DNA of 39,910 nt, taken from NCBI GenBank assembly GCA_016297645.1, contig JAEDGF010000007.1, positions 1-39,910 of the forward strand, read 5' to 3'. A program made the translations under genes and the position numbers. The notes below the pieces were generated by a model, which saw only the letters and a list, made by a program, of their open reading frames with translations, was not told where the DNA came from and searched no databases. This DNA is from Clostridiaceae bacterium. Lineage in GTDB: Bacteria > Bacillota > Clostridia > Oscillospirales > Acutalibacteraceae. Positions 24,498 through 32,333 of the stretch are shown in pieces (the stretch's first letter is position 1; each line of letters begins with the position of its first letter).

Positions 24498-24845
24498 AAA
24501 AGCCCTCCTGTTAATACATACTATAAACTGTAAGTTATAGTTCCGAGCCGTGAAAAACGGGAATCAGCGCCGGAACAGAACATTTTTTGCCCCTCAAAAC
24601 AAAAAATATGCTTTAAGGATACTACTTCAAATCACCAAAGTCAAGCATTATTTTTATACGAAATAAAAATAATGTGTATAAAAATGCATCTCTTAATCTA
24701 CAAATTATAGCTGATATAAAGTCGAAATTATACTACTGCCAGTATATGTAATTTTTTGAAAAAAGTTATAAAAAAAATCTATGAGAATGAAAGTCATTTT
24801 CCCGTCAATACTCTTGTTGAACAAACAAAAAGGGGACAGGTGAAA
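24498..24845. other. Divergent intergenic region between gdhA and sigG
   Basis: AT-rich DNA that should hold the promoters of both genes. A perfect 12-bp inverted repeat CATTATTTTTAT / ATAAAAATAATG with a 5-nt loop lies at 24646-24674. No convincing sigma-A pair was found for gdhA, and no clear sigma-F-type (GYATA-like -35) pair for sigG. Confidence 0.4.
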
Positions 24846-25613
24846 ATGCAGTACGCGAAAGTAAGCATAAGCTCCGTCGATACCTCCGCACTCAAAACGC
24901 TGAGTGAAGAAAAAACAAACGAGCTGCTTAAAAAAGCGAAGGACGGTTCGCGCCGTTCGCGCGACGAACTCATAAAGGGAAACCTGCGGCTTGTTCTGTC
25001 GGTGGTGCAGAGATTTTCTTCACGCGGAGAAAACCCGGACGACATTTTTCAGGTGGGCTGCATAGGACTTATAAAAGCGGTGGACAACTTCGATCTCACG
25101 CAGGGCGTGCGTTTTTCGACGTATGCCTGCCCTATGATAATAGGCGAGATAAGGCGATATCTGAGAGATAACAACCCCGTGAGGGTGAGCCGCTCGATGC
25201 GCGATACGGCATATCATGCCATGCTCACAAAAGAATCGCTTACAAACGAGATAGGCAGAGAGCCGATGGTGGAGGAGCTGGCGGAGAAAATGGGAATCGA
25301 CCGAAGAAAAGTGATAATCGCGCTCGAAAGCGTTTCCGACCCCGTGTCACTCTCTGAGCCTATGTATACCGATTCCGGGGACGCCGTAAGCGTTGCTGAC
25401 AGAATAAGCGGCGGCTACGAGGAGAAAGACTGGCTTGACGAGATGTTTATACGGGATGCGGTGCGTGCGCTCACCAAGCGCGAAAAGCAGATACTCAACC
25501 GCCGTTTTATCGTGGGAAAAACGCAGACGGAGGTCGCCTCCGAGCTTGGGATTTCGCAGGCGCAGGTCAGCCGCCTTGAAAAAGGCGCGATAGGAAAAAT
25601 AAAGGGCGAATAA
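24846..25613 (+). CDS. sigG: RNA polymerase sporulation sigma factor SigG
   Basis: Late forespore-specific sigma factor. ATG 24846 is chosen over an in-frame ATG at 24756 because AGGTG lies just upstream and MQYAKVSISSVDTSALKTL aligns with the SigG anti-sigma-binding N-terminus; the product is 255 aa. Region 2 is NLRLVLSVVQRFSSRGENPDDIFQVG and FSTYACPMIIGEIRRYLRDN (this -10-recognition block is diagnostic for SigF/SigG), with VRVSRSMRD following. Region 4 is ALTKREKQILNRRFIVGKTQTEVASELGISQAQVSRLEKGAI. SigE, usually just upstream in Bacillus, is not here. This marks the organism as a spore-former or a descendant of one. Confidence 0.93.
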   Translation: MQYAKVSISSVDTSALKTLSEEKTNELLKKAKDGSRRSRDELIKGNLRLVLSVVQRFSSRGENPDDIFQVGCIGLIKAVDNFDLTQGVRFSTYACPMIIGEIRRYLRDNNPVRVSRSMRDTAYHAMLTKESLTNEIGREPMVEELAEKMGIDRRKVIIALESVSDPVSLSEPMYTDSGDAVSVADRISGGYEEKDWLDEMFIRDAVRALTKREKQILNRRFIVGKTQTEVASELGISQAQVSRLEKGAIGKIKGE

Positions 25614-25647
25614 AAAAGCGCGGTGCATTTCGGTGCACCGCGCTTTT
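25614..25647 (+). terminator. Terminator of sigG
   Basis: A perfect 14-bp stem (25614-25627 with 25634-25647; GCGCGGTGCA / TGCACCGCGC core) with a 6-nt TTTCGG loop. The T4 is part of the stem, as in A/T-flanked bidirectional terminators. Confidence 0.85.
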
Positions 25648-25710
25648 CGGGACTATGGACGAGTGGGTGTGTTTAAGAGCTGCTTTTCGATAAAGAACAT
25701 AAATTCCGAT

Positions 25711-26052
25711 TTATCGCTCTGTACCGTCAAGTGACATATCCGTCAGAGCCGCAATCCGGTCTCTGTGCCCGTAAATTACAGTCGTGACCCATACCGTTTT
25801 ACTGTTCTCGTCAACTATATGGCAAACAAGAAAATTCTTGACCGTCATTTTTCGGATTCCTTTTGTGTGCCACGGTTCCTCCTCTGAAAGAGGGCAGCGT
25901 GACGGCATGAAATTCAACTTTGCGATTTCACTTTGCAAAGTGTCCGCCCGTTTTCGTGCCGTTTTAGGCGCAAACAGCACTTCGGAAATGTAATGAACGA
26001 TTTCTTCAATTTGCCCGATTGCCTGCGAGGTCAGTTTAACTGCGTACCGCAT
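25711..26052 (-). CDS. RelE/ParE-family toxin
   Basis: A 113-aa small basic protein of a type II toxin-antitoxin system. N-terminal MRYAVKLTSQAIGQIEEIVHYIS and C-terminal VWVTTVIYGHRDRIAAL are the ParE/RelE first helix and last strands. An internal TVKNFLVCHIVDE matches the usual core strand pair. Whether the target is ribosome-bound mRNA (RelE) or DNA gyrase (ParE) cannot be read off; catalytic RelE residues are not obvious. The GTG/ATG start overlaps closely with the antitoxin end (2-nt gap), with antitoxin first. Confidence 0.85.
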   Translation of the reverse strand: MRYAVKLTSQAIGQIEEIVHYISEVLFAPKTARKRADTLQSEIAKLNFMPSRCPLSEEEPWHTKGIRKMTVKNFLVCHIVDENSKTVWVTTVIYGHRDRIAALTDMSLDGTER

Positions 26053-26054
26053 AC

Positions 26055-26369
26055 TTAAATTTTCTCACGGATTTTGGCAAATGCTTCATCAACGGAAAGT
26101 CCTTCGCCTGTCTTTGCCTGATGATATCCTTTTTCCATTATTGCATTAAACTCGGCGTTCGTCATGCCGTCCCGTGCGGGCAGACCCGGCACGGTGAGTG
26201 AATACGGAACGCCGCCCGTCATAATTATCTGTCTGTATAAGGTATCAGTCAAAACCGAAACCGGCAAGCCTATCTTGTCCAGAATTTCCTCTGCCTGCCG
26301 TTTGATTTCGGGCTGCACACGAGCCGTTATATTTGCACTTTTTGTCGCCGTGACGCCTGTGTCCCTCAC
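26055..26369 (-). CDS. RelB/DinJ-family antitoxin
   Basis: A 104-aa ribbon-helix-helix antitoxin. SANITARVQPEIKRQAEEILDKIGLPVSVLTDTLYRQI is the RelB/DinJ DNA-binding and dimerisation motif. GGVPYSLTVPG is the family's middle signature, and the C-terminal half (FNAIMEKGYHQAKTGEGLSVDEAFAKIREKI) would wrap the toxin. The start is a GTG at 26369 with a weak GGAAAA upstream. It likely represses its own promoter in the 64-bp gap to ylmC, and is co-transcribed with the toxin gene that follows. Confidence 0.88.
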   Translation of the reverse strand: MRDTGVTATKSANITARVQPEIKRQAEEILDKIGLPVSVLTDTLYRQIIMTGGVPYSLTVPGLPARDGMTNAEFNAIMEKGYHQAKTGEGLSVDEAFAKIREKI

Positions 26370-26433
26370 TGTGTATATTTTTCCGTGTGCCGCATAGTTA
26401 TTTTAGTAAGATACATTTTTGGGGGCGTTTATC

Positions 26434-26718
26434 ATGATGTGTTGTTTGCAGGAACTGTACGGAAAAACCGTTATAAGCGTTGAAACGGGAGCCGAAATAG
26501 GCTTTGTTTGCGATATCGAAGCCGACACCTGCACGGGTGCCGTTGCGGCGATAAAGGTTCAGCTTTGCGGCGGAAGTATGTTCAAAAAAAGCGAAAAGGT
26601 TCGTATTCCGTGGGAGGATATCGAGGTAATCGGGAGCGCCGCCGTACTCGTCAGAAATGTGGAGGCTCCGCTGAAACCCAAACAGGGCGGAGGCATTGCC
26701 GGGCTTTTCGGAAAATAA
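26434..26718 (+). CDS. ylmC: YlmC/YmxH-family sporulation-associated PRC-barrel protein
   Basis: Small protein of the YlmC/YmxH family with a PRC-barrel-like fold. ATG 26434 is chosen because GGGGG ends 8 nt before it; the product is 94 aa. LYGKTVISVETGAEIGFVCDIEAD is the PRC-barrel opening and RIPWEDIEVIGSAAVLV the second half. A Gly-rich end PKQGGGIAGLFGK follows. In Firmicutes this gene commonly sits right after sigG; here a toxin-antitoxin pair on the other strand separates them. Molecular function unknown. Confidence 0.85.
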   Translation: MMCCLQELYGKTVISVETGAEIGFVCDIEADTCTGAVAAIKVQLCGGSMFKKSEKVRIPWEDIEVIGSAAVLVRNVEAPLKPKQGGGIAGLFGK

Positions 26719-26742
26719 AAGGTGTTATACGCAAAAAAATTA

Positions 26743-26771
26743 TTGAAAAAGCCACATACATATTGTAAAAT
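26743..26771 (+). promoter_or_regulatory. Sigma-A promoter of the alpha-mannosidase gene
   Basis: TTGAAA (26743-26748), a 17-nt spacer and TAAAAT (26766-26771), 35 nt before ATG 26806. No operator palindrome is evident. Confidence 0.75.
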
Positions 26772-26805
26772 ACGGGAGTAAAGAAAAGAAAGGAATTTTC
26801 TGAAA

Positions 26806-29800
26806 ATGCTTAACGAACCCCAGATAAAAAAGATGCTCTCAAAGCTCAACCGTTTCGCGAACCGGATCGAGCCGCATATTTTTGAGAAAAAAGACGAGCT
26901 TACGGGCGTGGAATTTTTCCATACGGACAAACAGCTCCACGCGATTCCCGACACCGGCTTTGCGCCTGCCGAAAAAGGCATGAAATGGTCGGGAGAAAGC
27001 ACCTACTGCTGGTTTAAGTCTACATATACCGTTCCCGCCGAGCTGGACGGAAAAACGCTTTTCATCATGCCGCATATCGGCGGTTACGAGGCGCTTTTGT
27101 GGGTGGACGGTATTCCGTTCGGCACCTTTGCCACAAAAATAGTGTACACCGCGCACGGCAACCACTACTGCGATATGATAAAGAGCAATGCTTCTGCCGG
27201 TTCAAAAATAGAAGTTGCGCTTGAATACTATGCGGGACATCTCTATCCCGGCTGTATGCCCGACGAAACCTATCCCATAAAAGATTTTACTTTTGAATAT
27301 AACGGCGCGGATATCTGCATTAAAAACTATGAGGTACAGGATTTTTATTTCGATCTTTGCTCTTTGCTCGAAGTTGCCGAAAATCTGCCCGATACATCTT
27401 TCCGCAGGGGTGAAGTTATAGACGCTCTTTATGAAGTCTACAAAACGGTGGATATCACCGTGGACGACACCCCGTGGGACGAAATTATGGCTTCAATGCG
27501 CGCTGCGTCCCCGGTACTCAAAGCGTGCCTTGCAAAGAAAAACGGCGATTCGGCTCCCGAAGCCGCAATAATCGGTCATTCCCATATGGACACGGCGTGG
27601 CTTTGGCATGTGGGCGAAACGATTAAAAAATGCTGCCGTACATACTCGAATCAGCTCAACCTCATGGAGCAGTACCCCGAGTACAAATTCGTTCAAAGCT
27701 CCGCTTGTCACTCCGATTTTATAAGAAAATATTACCCGCAGCTTTTCTCTCGTATTCAGAAGGCGGTCGCAGACGGCAGATACGAGCCGAACGGCGGCGT
27801 GTGGGTCGAGTGCGACTGCAACATAACATCGGGAGAATCAATGGTTCGCCAGTTTTTGTGGGGACAGCGCTTCACTCGTAAATACTTCAACTTTACTTCA
27901 AACTGCTTCTGGCTGCCCGATACCTTCGGCTACTCGGCAGCTATCCCGCAGATAATGAAGGGGTGCGGAGTAGATTATTTCCTCACCACCAAAATAAGCT
28001 GGAACGACACGAATAAGTTCCCATACGACACCTTCTTCTGGCAGGGTATAGATGGGACAAAGGTGTTCACGCACTTCAACACAACTCACCATTTCCCGTG
28101 TCCCGAGGATATGATAGAGCGTATAGACAGCAAAGAGAACGGAATAAAGCAGCGCACCGTTACCAACAAGCGGCTCCTGGCTTTCGGCTTCGGCGACGGC
28201 GGCGGAGGACCTCAGTACGAGATGTGCGAATTTGCCCGCCGATGCGAGGATACCGCAGGCGTTCCGAAAACGCGCTACTCGCTTGTCGGCGACTTTATGA
28301 AGGAGCTTGAAAGAGACTGCAAGAACCCCAACACATACAGGGGAGAGCTTTATCTGGAACTCCACAGAGGAACGCTTACGAATCAGCACACCATAAAGCG
28401 CAACAACCGTAAAGCGGAGCTCAGCTTGCGTGACCTTGAAATCGCAACGGTTTCGGAAGCGGTCAAAAAAGGCGAAAAATGCACCGGCGACAATATCGCG
28501 CCGCTCTACGAAACTCTGCTTATAAACCAGTTCCACGACATTCTTCCCGGAACCTGTATTTCGCGCGCGCACCTCGAAAGCCGCGCTCAGACCACGGAAC
28601 TTATTAAGAGCGCAAAAGAACAGACCGCACAGCTTCTCGCGTCCGAAAAGGACGGCTGCGTTTCGTTTACCAATACGCTCTCGTTCGACAGAAGCGACTG
28701 CATTTTTGCTCCGCACAAAGAGGGATACATATTCGACGGCGGTTACCGTCAGCAGGTATATACCGCGCTTGACGGAACGAAAAAGCTCCTTGTTGCGGGC
28801 GTAAAAATTCCGGCATTTTCGACGGTCACGCTCCGTTACATCAAGGGCGAACCCGGCTCCGGCAGTGCATTTTCAGCCGAAAATGACAGCCTTGAAACCC
28901 CGTTTGCATCGGTGAAGTTCGCCGAAAACGGCACTCTCGGTTCGTTTGTCGACAAACGCGCCGAGCGCGAGCTTGTAAACGGCATACCGCTTAACACATT
29001 CATGATGGCGGAGGATCTGCCCGAGTCGTGGGACAACTGGGACATCGACGCGGATATTATGTCCAAATTCAAGGACTGCACCGAGCTTGTTTCGCGCGAG
29101 GTCGTTTCGGACGGCGAGGTCGCTTATATTGTCAGAAGCGCGTATAAGATCAGCTCGAAATCGACTGTCAGACAGGATATGATATTCTTTGCCGACAGCG
29201 CCGAGGTCCGTTTCGATACCGCAATAAACTGGAACGACGACCACCGCTTCCTCAAAGCATTTTTCGATACCACGGTGTTCGACGATTTTGCCCGCCACGA
29301 GATTCAGTTCGGCTGCGTAAAGCGTCCCACAACACGCAATACATCAATTGAGCAGGCTAAATTCGAGGTCGTCAACCACAAGTATACAGACCTGTCGGAA
29401 ACCTCCTTCGGCGTGTCTATACTCAACGACTGCAAATACGGTATTTCCGTTGACGGCGGTAAGCTCGGACTTTCGCTCCACAAGGGCGGCGTTCATCCCG
29501 ATGCCCTCGGCGACAAGGACGGAATACATATCTGTACATATTCGTTTCTGCCCCACACGGGCGGCTTCGGCTCGGAGAGCGTCATCCGCCCCGCATACGA
29601 GCTGAATGTTCCTCCGGTGGAAACAAAGGGCGAAACATCACTCGCTTGCCTTGCCCGCGTTTCGGCTCCCAATGTATTCGTTGAGGCTGTCAAGCCCTGT
29701 GAGGACGGGGAAAAGGCATACATCGTGAGAATGTACGAAGCCGAGGGAACCTTTGTGCGCTGCGCTGTTTCGTTTGCCTCCGGAGCGAAGTCCGTAAGCC

Positions 29801-29904
29801 TTACAAATATGCTTGAAGAGGTCACCGAGCCGCTCGGCTGTGCCGACAGCTTTATGGTCGAATTAAAGCCGTTTGAAATAAAGACATTCAAGGTTGAATA
29901 CTAA
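26806..29904 (+). CDS. Alpha-mannosidase, glycoside hydrolase family 38
   Basis: A 1032-aa retaining glycosidase acting on alpha-linked mannose. It has an N-terminal jelly-roll-like domain (about 40-200), then the GH38 catalytic domain with metal motif H258-S-H260-M-D262 in IIGHSHMDTAWLW, and the nucleophile D372 in FWLPDTFGYSAAIPQI. Other motifs are GGVWVECDCNITSGES and FHDILPGTCI (third metal histidine). The all-beta C-terminal region follows. No signal peptide, so it is probably cytoplasmic, acting on imported oligosaccharides of host or diet origin. RBS AAAGGA. A membrane protein gene follows 33 nt later; no sugar transporter is in the window. Confidence 0.93.
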   Translation: MLNEPQIKKMLSKLNRFANRIEPHIFEKKDELTGVEFFHTDKQLHAIPDTGFAPAEKGMKWSGESTYCWFKSTYTVPAELDGKTLFIMPHIGGYEALLWVDGIPFGTFATKIVYTAHGNHYCDMIKSNASAGSKIEVALEYYAGHLYPGCMPDETYPIKDFTFEYNGADICIKNYEVQDFYFDLCSLLEVAENLPDTSFRRGEVIDALYEVYKTVDITVDDTPWDEIMASMRAASPVLKACLAKKNGDSAPEAAIIGHSHMDTAWLWHVGETIKKCCRTYSNQLNLMEQYPEYKFVQSSACHSDFIRKYYPQLFSRIQKAVADGRYEPNGGVWVECDCNITSGESMVRQFLWGQRFTRKYFNFTSNCFWLPDTFGYSAAIPQIMKGCGVDYFLTTKISWNDTNKFPYDTFFWQGIDGTKVFTHFNTTHHFPCPEDMIERIDSKENGIKQRTVTNKRLLAFGFGDGGGGPQYEMCEFARRCEDTAGVPKTRYSLVGDFMKELERDCKNPNTYRGELYLELHRGTLTNQHTIKRNNRKAELSLRDLEIATVSEAVKKGEKCTGDNIAPLYETLLINQFHDILPGTCISRAHLESRAQTTELIKSAKEQTAQLLASEKDGCVSFTNTLSFDRSDCIFAPHKEGYIFDGGYRQQVYTALDGTKKLLVAGVKIPAFSTVTLRYIKGEPGSGSAFSAENDSLETPFASVKFAENGTLGSFVDKRAERELVNGIPLNTFMMAEDLPESWDNWDIDADIMSKFKDCTELVSREVVSDGEVAYIVRSAYKISSKSTVRQDMIFFADSAEVRFDTAINWNDDHRFLKAFFDTTVFDDFARHEIQFGCVKRPTTRNTSIEQAKFEVVNHKYTDLSETSFGVSILNDCKYGISVDGGKLGLSLHKGGVHPDALGDKDGIHICTYSFLPHTGGFGSESVIRPAYELNVPPVETKGETSLACLARVSAPNVFVEAVKPCEDGEKAYIVRMYEAEGTFVRCAVSFASGAKSVSLTNMLEEVTEPLGCADSFMVELKPFEIKTFKVEY

Positions 29905-29937
29905 AATATAAGGCTATTGCCGAAAGGAATGAAAAGA

Positions 29938-30567
29938 ATGGCAGCCTCCGGAAAACGCACCTTTTCCCCGGCGTTTACAGGGCTCAGCTGTACGTCGCTT
30001 CTCATAGTATCCCGTCTGCTCTCGCAGTATTCCGCGCTTGCCCCCGGGATAGACGCGCTCAATACAGTCCTGAATATAATTGCGATGTGCGAATGCGTAC
30101 ACCTTGTCAGGGTCACTTCGGCGCTGTCGTTTACCCATGTGTGGGACAGCGCTTCGGGCGTAATGCTGTTTTCAATGCCCGTTGTAAACCTGCTCGTTAC
30201 CGCAGTGCAGCTATTTACGGGCAGCGGTAAAATTGCGGACAGTCTGCTGTTTACGGCGCTTCTCACCATGTTTTCGCTGCCGGCGTTTTTCTGCTATTAT
30301 TTCGCGTTTTATCTGCGTGTTACCGGAAGCAGAAAACGAAGCGGAATGCGAACGGTTCTTCACATTGCCGGAGCGGTGTATACCGTAATGAGAATCCTCG
30401 ACAAGGCGCTTTTTCCGTTTTTTGCGCAGAAACTGTCACTGCAAGTGCCGCAGATTCTGACAAAAGCCGTGTCGTACAGTTCATCTGTTTCATTCGGCAT
30501 GTTTATTGCCGCGGTTGCCGGTTTCTTCGTCATGGCAGTGACCTACGGCAAAAAACGCCGCCGTTGA
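29938..30567 (+). CDS. Hypothetical multi-pass membrane protein
   Basis: A 209-aa hydrophobic protein; no family recognised. About five or six membrane segments are visible: LSCTSLLIVSRLLSQYSAL; ALNTVLNIIAMCECVHLV; GVMLFSMPVVNLLVTAVQLF; SLLFTALLTMFSLPAFFCYYF; VLHIAGAVYTVMRILDKALF; and FGMFIAAVAGFFVMAVTYG, followed by a basic KKRRR end. ATG 29938 is preferred to the TTG at 29917 because AAAGGA lies 9 nt before it. It is 33 nt after the mannosidase with no terminator between, so it is probably co-transcribed; no functional link can be shown. Confidence 0.7.
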   Translation: MAASGKRTFSPAFTGLSCTSLLIVSRLLSQYSALAPGIDALNTVLNIIAMCECVHLVRVTSALSFTHVWDSASGVMLFSMPVVNLLVTAVQLFTGSGKIADSLLFTALLTMFSLPAFFCYYFAFYLRVTGSRKRSGMRTVLHIAGAVYTVMRILDKALFPFFAQKLSLQVPQILTKAVSYSSSVSFGMFIAAVAGFFVMAVTYGKKRRR

Positions 30568-30600
30568 AAGAGCCGGACAAAAAAAATAAAGGACGGCGGT

Positions 30601-30664
30601 AAAGCCGTCGCATAAAGGAAAGAGCCGAAGCGCTGAAAAAAGCAGTGCGACGGCTTTTTTTTAT
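30601..30664 (+). terminator. Terminator after the mannosidase/membrane protein pair
   Basis: A 12-bp stem AAAGCCGTCGCA (30601-30612) / TGCGACGGCTTT (30646-30657) with a long loop, followed by T-rich sequence. Confidence 0.75.
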
Positions 30665-30902
30665 GCTTAAATCATGTGCGCGGCATACCGACTGTAAAGA
30701 AAAGCACAAATAAAAAATCGGATTTTGTTATTACACCAAGCTAATCGTTCATATTACAGAGAACGACTTTGTCGATATGAACGACAATGACCTTCTCGGA
30801 AAGTACGCAAAAAAACAGTCCGTTCGCTAAAAGCTCCTTGCTTTTGAGGGCTTTGTCCGAGGGGAAGGTCAATACCGCTTCTTTGCAGCGTGAATAAAAA
30901 GA
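30665..30902 (+). other. Unexplained intergenic stretch, possible gene remnant
   Basis: In one plus frame from about 30718 the DNA reads TKLIVHITENDFVDMNDNDL, continues LGKYAKKQSVR, and stops with TAA at about 30830. After that single stop the same frame continues KLLAFEGFVRGEGQYRFFAA to a TGA. The composition looks protein-like, but no family is recognised and there is no start with a ribosome site. It could be a decayed gene end or a dispersed intergenic repeat. Confidence 0.3.
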
Positions 30903-30954
30903 AAAACTGCCGTTCGGGCGCTTTTTTGAAGCGCCTTGTTCAGGCAGTTTTTTT
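30903..30954. terminator. Double-stem terminator-like hairpin
   Basis: Outer stem AAAACTGCC (30903-30911) / GGCAGTTTT (30943-30951) encloses GGCGCTT-TTTT-GAAGCGCC, followed by T-rich sequence on the plus strand. It has A/T flanks on both sides, so it could act in either direction. Confidence 0.65.
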
Positions 30955-30989
30955 GAATATATTTGCACGGCACTAAAAAACAAAGTACC

Positions 30990-31028
30990 AAAAAAAGCCG
31001 GTTTCCGTTTTTTTGAAATCGGCTTTTT
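30990..31028 (-). terminator. Terminator of the T-box operon (after nadE)
   Basis: AAAAAGCCG (30992-31000) with CGGCTTTTT (31020-31028), extended by five weaker pairs, around a short A-rich loop. On the minus strand it ends in T7, 17 nt past the nadE stop. Confidence 0.8.
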
Positions 31029-31044
31029 GAACGAAGTTAACAGG

Positions 31045-31776
31045 TCAGAACTTCGGGTCAAAATAGGGCATGGGCAGGAGCTTGAATACATTTGCCGCGT
31101 GCATACGGTCTATCTTCTTTTTCGTTTCTTCGTTGTCGATTTCGCCGGTTCTTATATAGCGGTCAAGCTCGGGGTAGGTGAAGCCCAAATTGTCCTCGTC
31201 CGTTTTGCCGCACAGCCCGTCGATGGGAGTTTTTTCAACAAGCTCCTTCGGCAGTCCGAGTACATGACCGATAGCCTTAACCTCCTGAACCGTCAGGTGC
31301 GAAAGCGGACTGAAATCGCCTGCGCCGTCGCCGTAACGGGTGGCGTAGCCTACCCAGTCCTCCGACAGATTGCAGGTGTTTGCAACGCGTCCGTTGTGGC
31401 TCTGGCTTACGGCGTAAACGGCAGCCATGCGAAGCCTTGCCGGAAGATTTGTGACGGTCTGCCGTTCAAGCTCGAAGTTCTTTTTCAGCTGTGCCACAAG
31501 ACCGTTAAAGCAGTCGGCAATGTTTATCGTGTAATTTTTAATGCCGAGATGGCTTACGAGCTTCTGTGAGCAGCCTATGTCGAACTGCTCGCCGTTCGGA
31601 AGCAGAACGCCTATTACTCTGTCCTTGCCGAGGGCTTCAACGCACAGCGCCGCCGTTACGGAGGAATCCTTTCCGCCCGATATCGCTACAACGGCGTTGC
31701 AGCCTTTTCCGTTTTCCTCGAAAAATGCGCGTATCCATTCCACGCATTCGTCCTTTACTCTTTTTGCGTCAAACAT
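31045..31776 (-). CDS. nadE: NAD+ synthase, ammonia-dependent
   Basis: A 243-aa enzyme that amidates nicotinic acid adenine dinucleotide to NAD. It has ATP-pyrophosphatase motif AISGGKDSSV, IADCFNGLV, ARLRMAAVYAVS, NTCNLSEDWVGYATRYGDGAGDFSPLSHLTVQEV and a C-terminal TPIDGLCGKTDEDNLGFTYPELD. It lacks the N-terminal glutaminase domain, so ammonia is the likely nitrogen donor. It starts 26 nt after the gamma-subunit gene with RBS GGGAGGT and no terminator between, making it the last gene of the T-box operon. A metabolic reason for this is not obvious. Confidence 0.93.
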   Translation of the reverse strand: MFDAKRVKDECVEWIRAFFEENGKGCNAVVAISGGKDSSVTAALCVEALGKDRVIGVLLPNGEQFDIGCSQKLVSHLGIKNYTINIADCFNGLVAQLKKNFELERQTVTNLPARLRMAAVYAVSQSHNGRVANTCNLSEDWVGYATRYGDGAGDFSPLSHLTVQEVKAIGHVLGLPKELVEKTPIDGLCGKTDEDNLGFTYPELDRYIRTGEIDNEETKKKIDRMHAANVFKLLPMPYFDPKF

Positions 31777-31802
31777 ATTGTTTCGGTACCTCCCGTATTT
31801 TA

Positions 31803-32333
31803 TTAAAGTTCATACCCGATTTTCAGTGCTTTAAGGTTCGTTTCAAACAGATCTTTATGCCGCGCGGAAACGACCCTTTGAAGTGCCTTTTCCATGCCGT
31901 CAAAGGAAACGGCTCCGGTTTCGCGAATGAGCTTTCCGGTTATTATCATGTTTGCGAGCGTCGGTGCGCCCATGCCGCGCGCAAGCGTTGTAGCCGGAAC
32001 GCAGAAAACCTTTACATCGGTGCGCGATACATTCCGTTCAACAAGGTCGCTGTCGGTAAATATCGTGCCGCCGGGCTTTACCGCGCTCTCGTACTTGTCG
32101 AGCGACGGCAGATTCATTGCAACGAGAATATCAGGCTCGGCAACTATCGGCGAACCGATAGGTTCATCCGAGAGAATTACGCTGCAATTTGCGGTGCCGC
32201 CGCGCATCTCGGGGCCGTAGGAGGGAAGCCAGCTGACTTCTTTACCCTCGATAAGCCCTTTGTAGACGATGAGCTTTCCCGCGAACAGAATACCCTGACC
32301 GCCGAAGCCTGCAAAAAGAAGATCCTTTTTCAT
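31803..32333 (-). CDS. vorC: 2-oxoacid:ferredoxin oxidoreductase, gamma subunit
   Basis: A 176-aa subunit of a four-subunit 2-oxoacid:ferredoxin oxidoreductase. It has MKKDLLFAGFGGQGILFAGK (the family's opening GFGGQG) and WLPSYGPEMRGGTANCSVILSD; this domain contributes to CoA binding. The ATG overlaps the beta-subunit stop by 4 nt (ATGA), so translation is coupled. Order delta-alpha-beta-gamma is the usual vor/kor order. It sits in the operon opened by the T-box leader and is followed by nadE. Confidence 0.93.
   Translation of the reverse strand: MKKDLLFAGFGGQGILFAGKLIVYKGLIEGKEVSWLPSYGPEMRGGTANCSVILSDEPIGSPIVAEPDILVAMNLPSLDKYESAVKPGGTIFTDSDLVERNVSRTDVKVFCVPATTLARGMGAPTLANMIITGKLIRETGAVSFDGMEKALQRVVSARHKDLFETNLKALKIGYEL

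Noticed and set aside
24756..24845. N-terminal extension of SigG from ATG 24756
   Set aside because: The family N-terminus and the ribosome site both point to ATG 24846.
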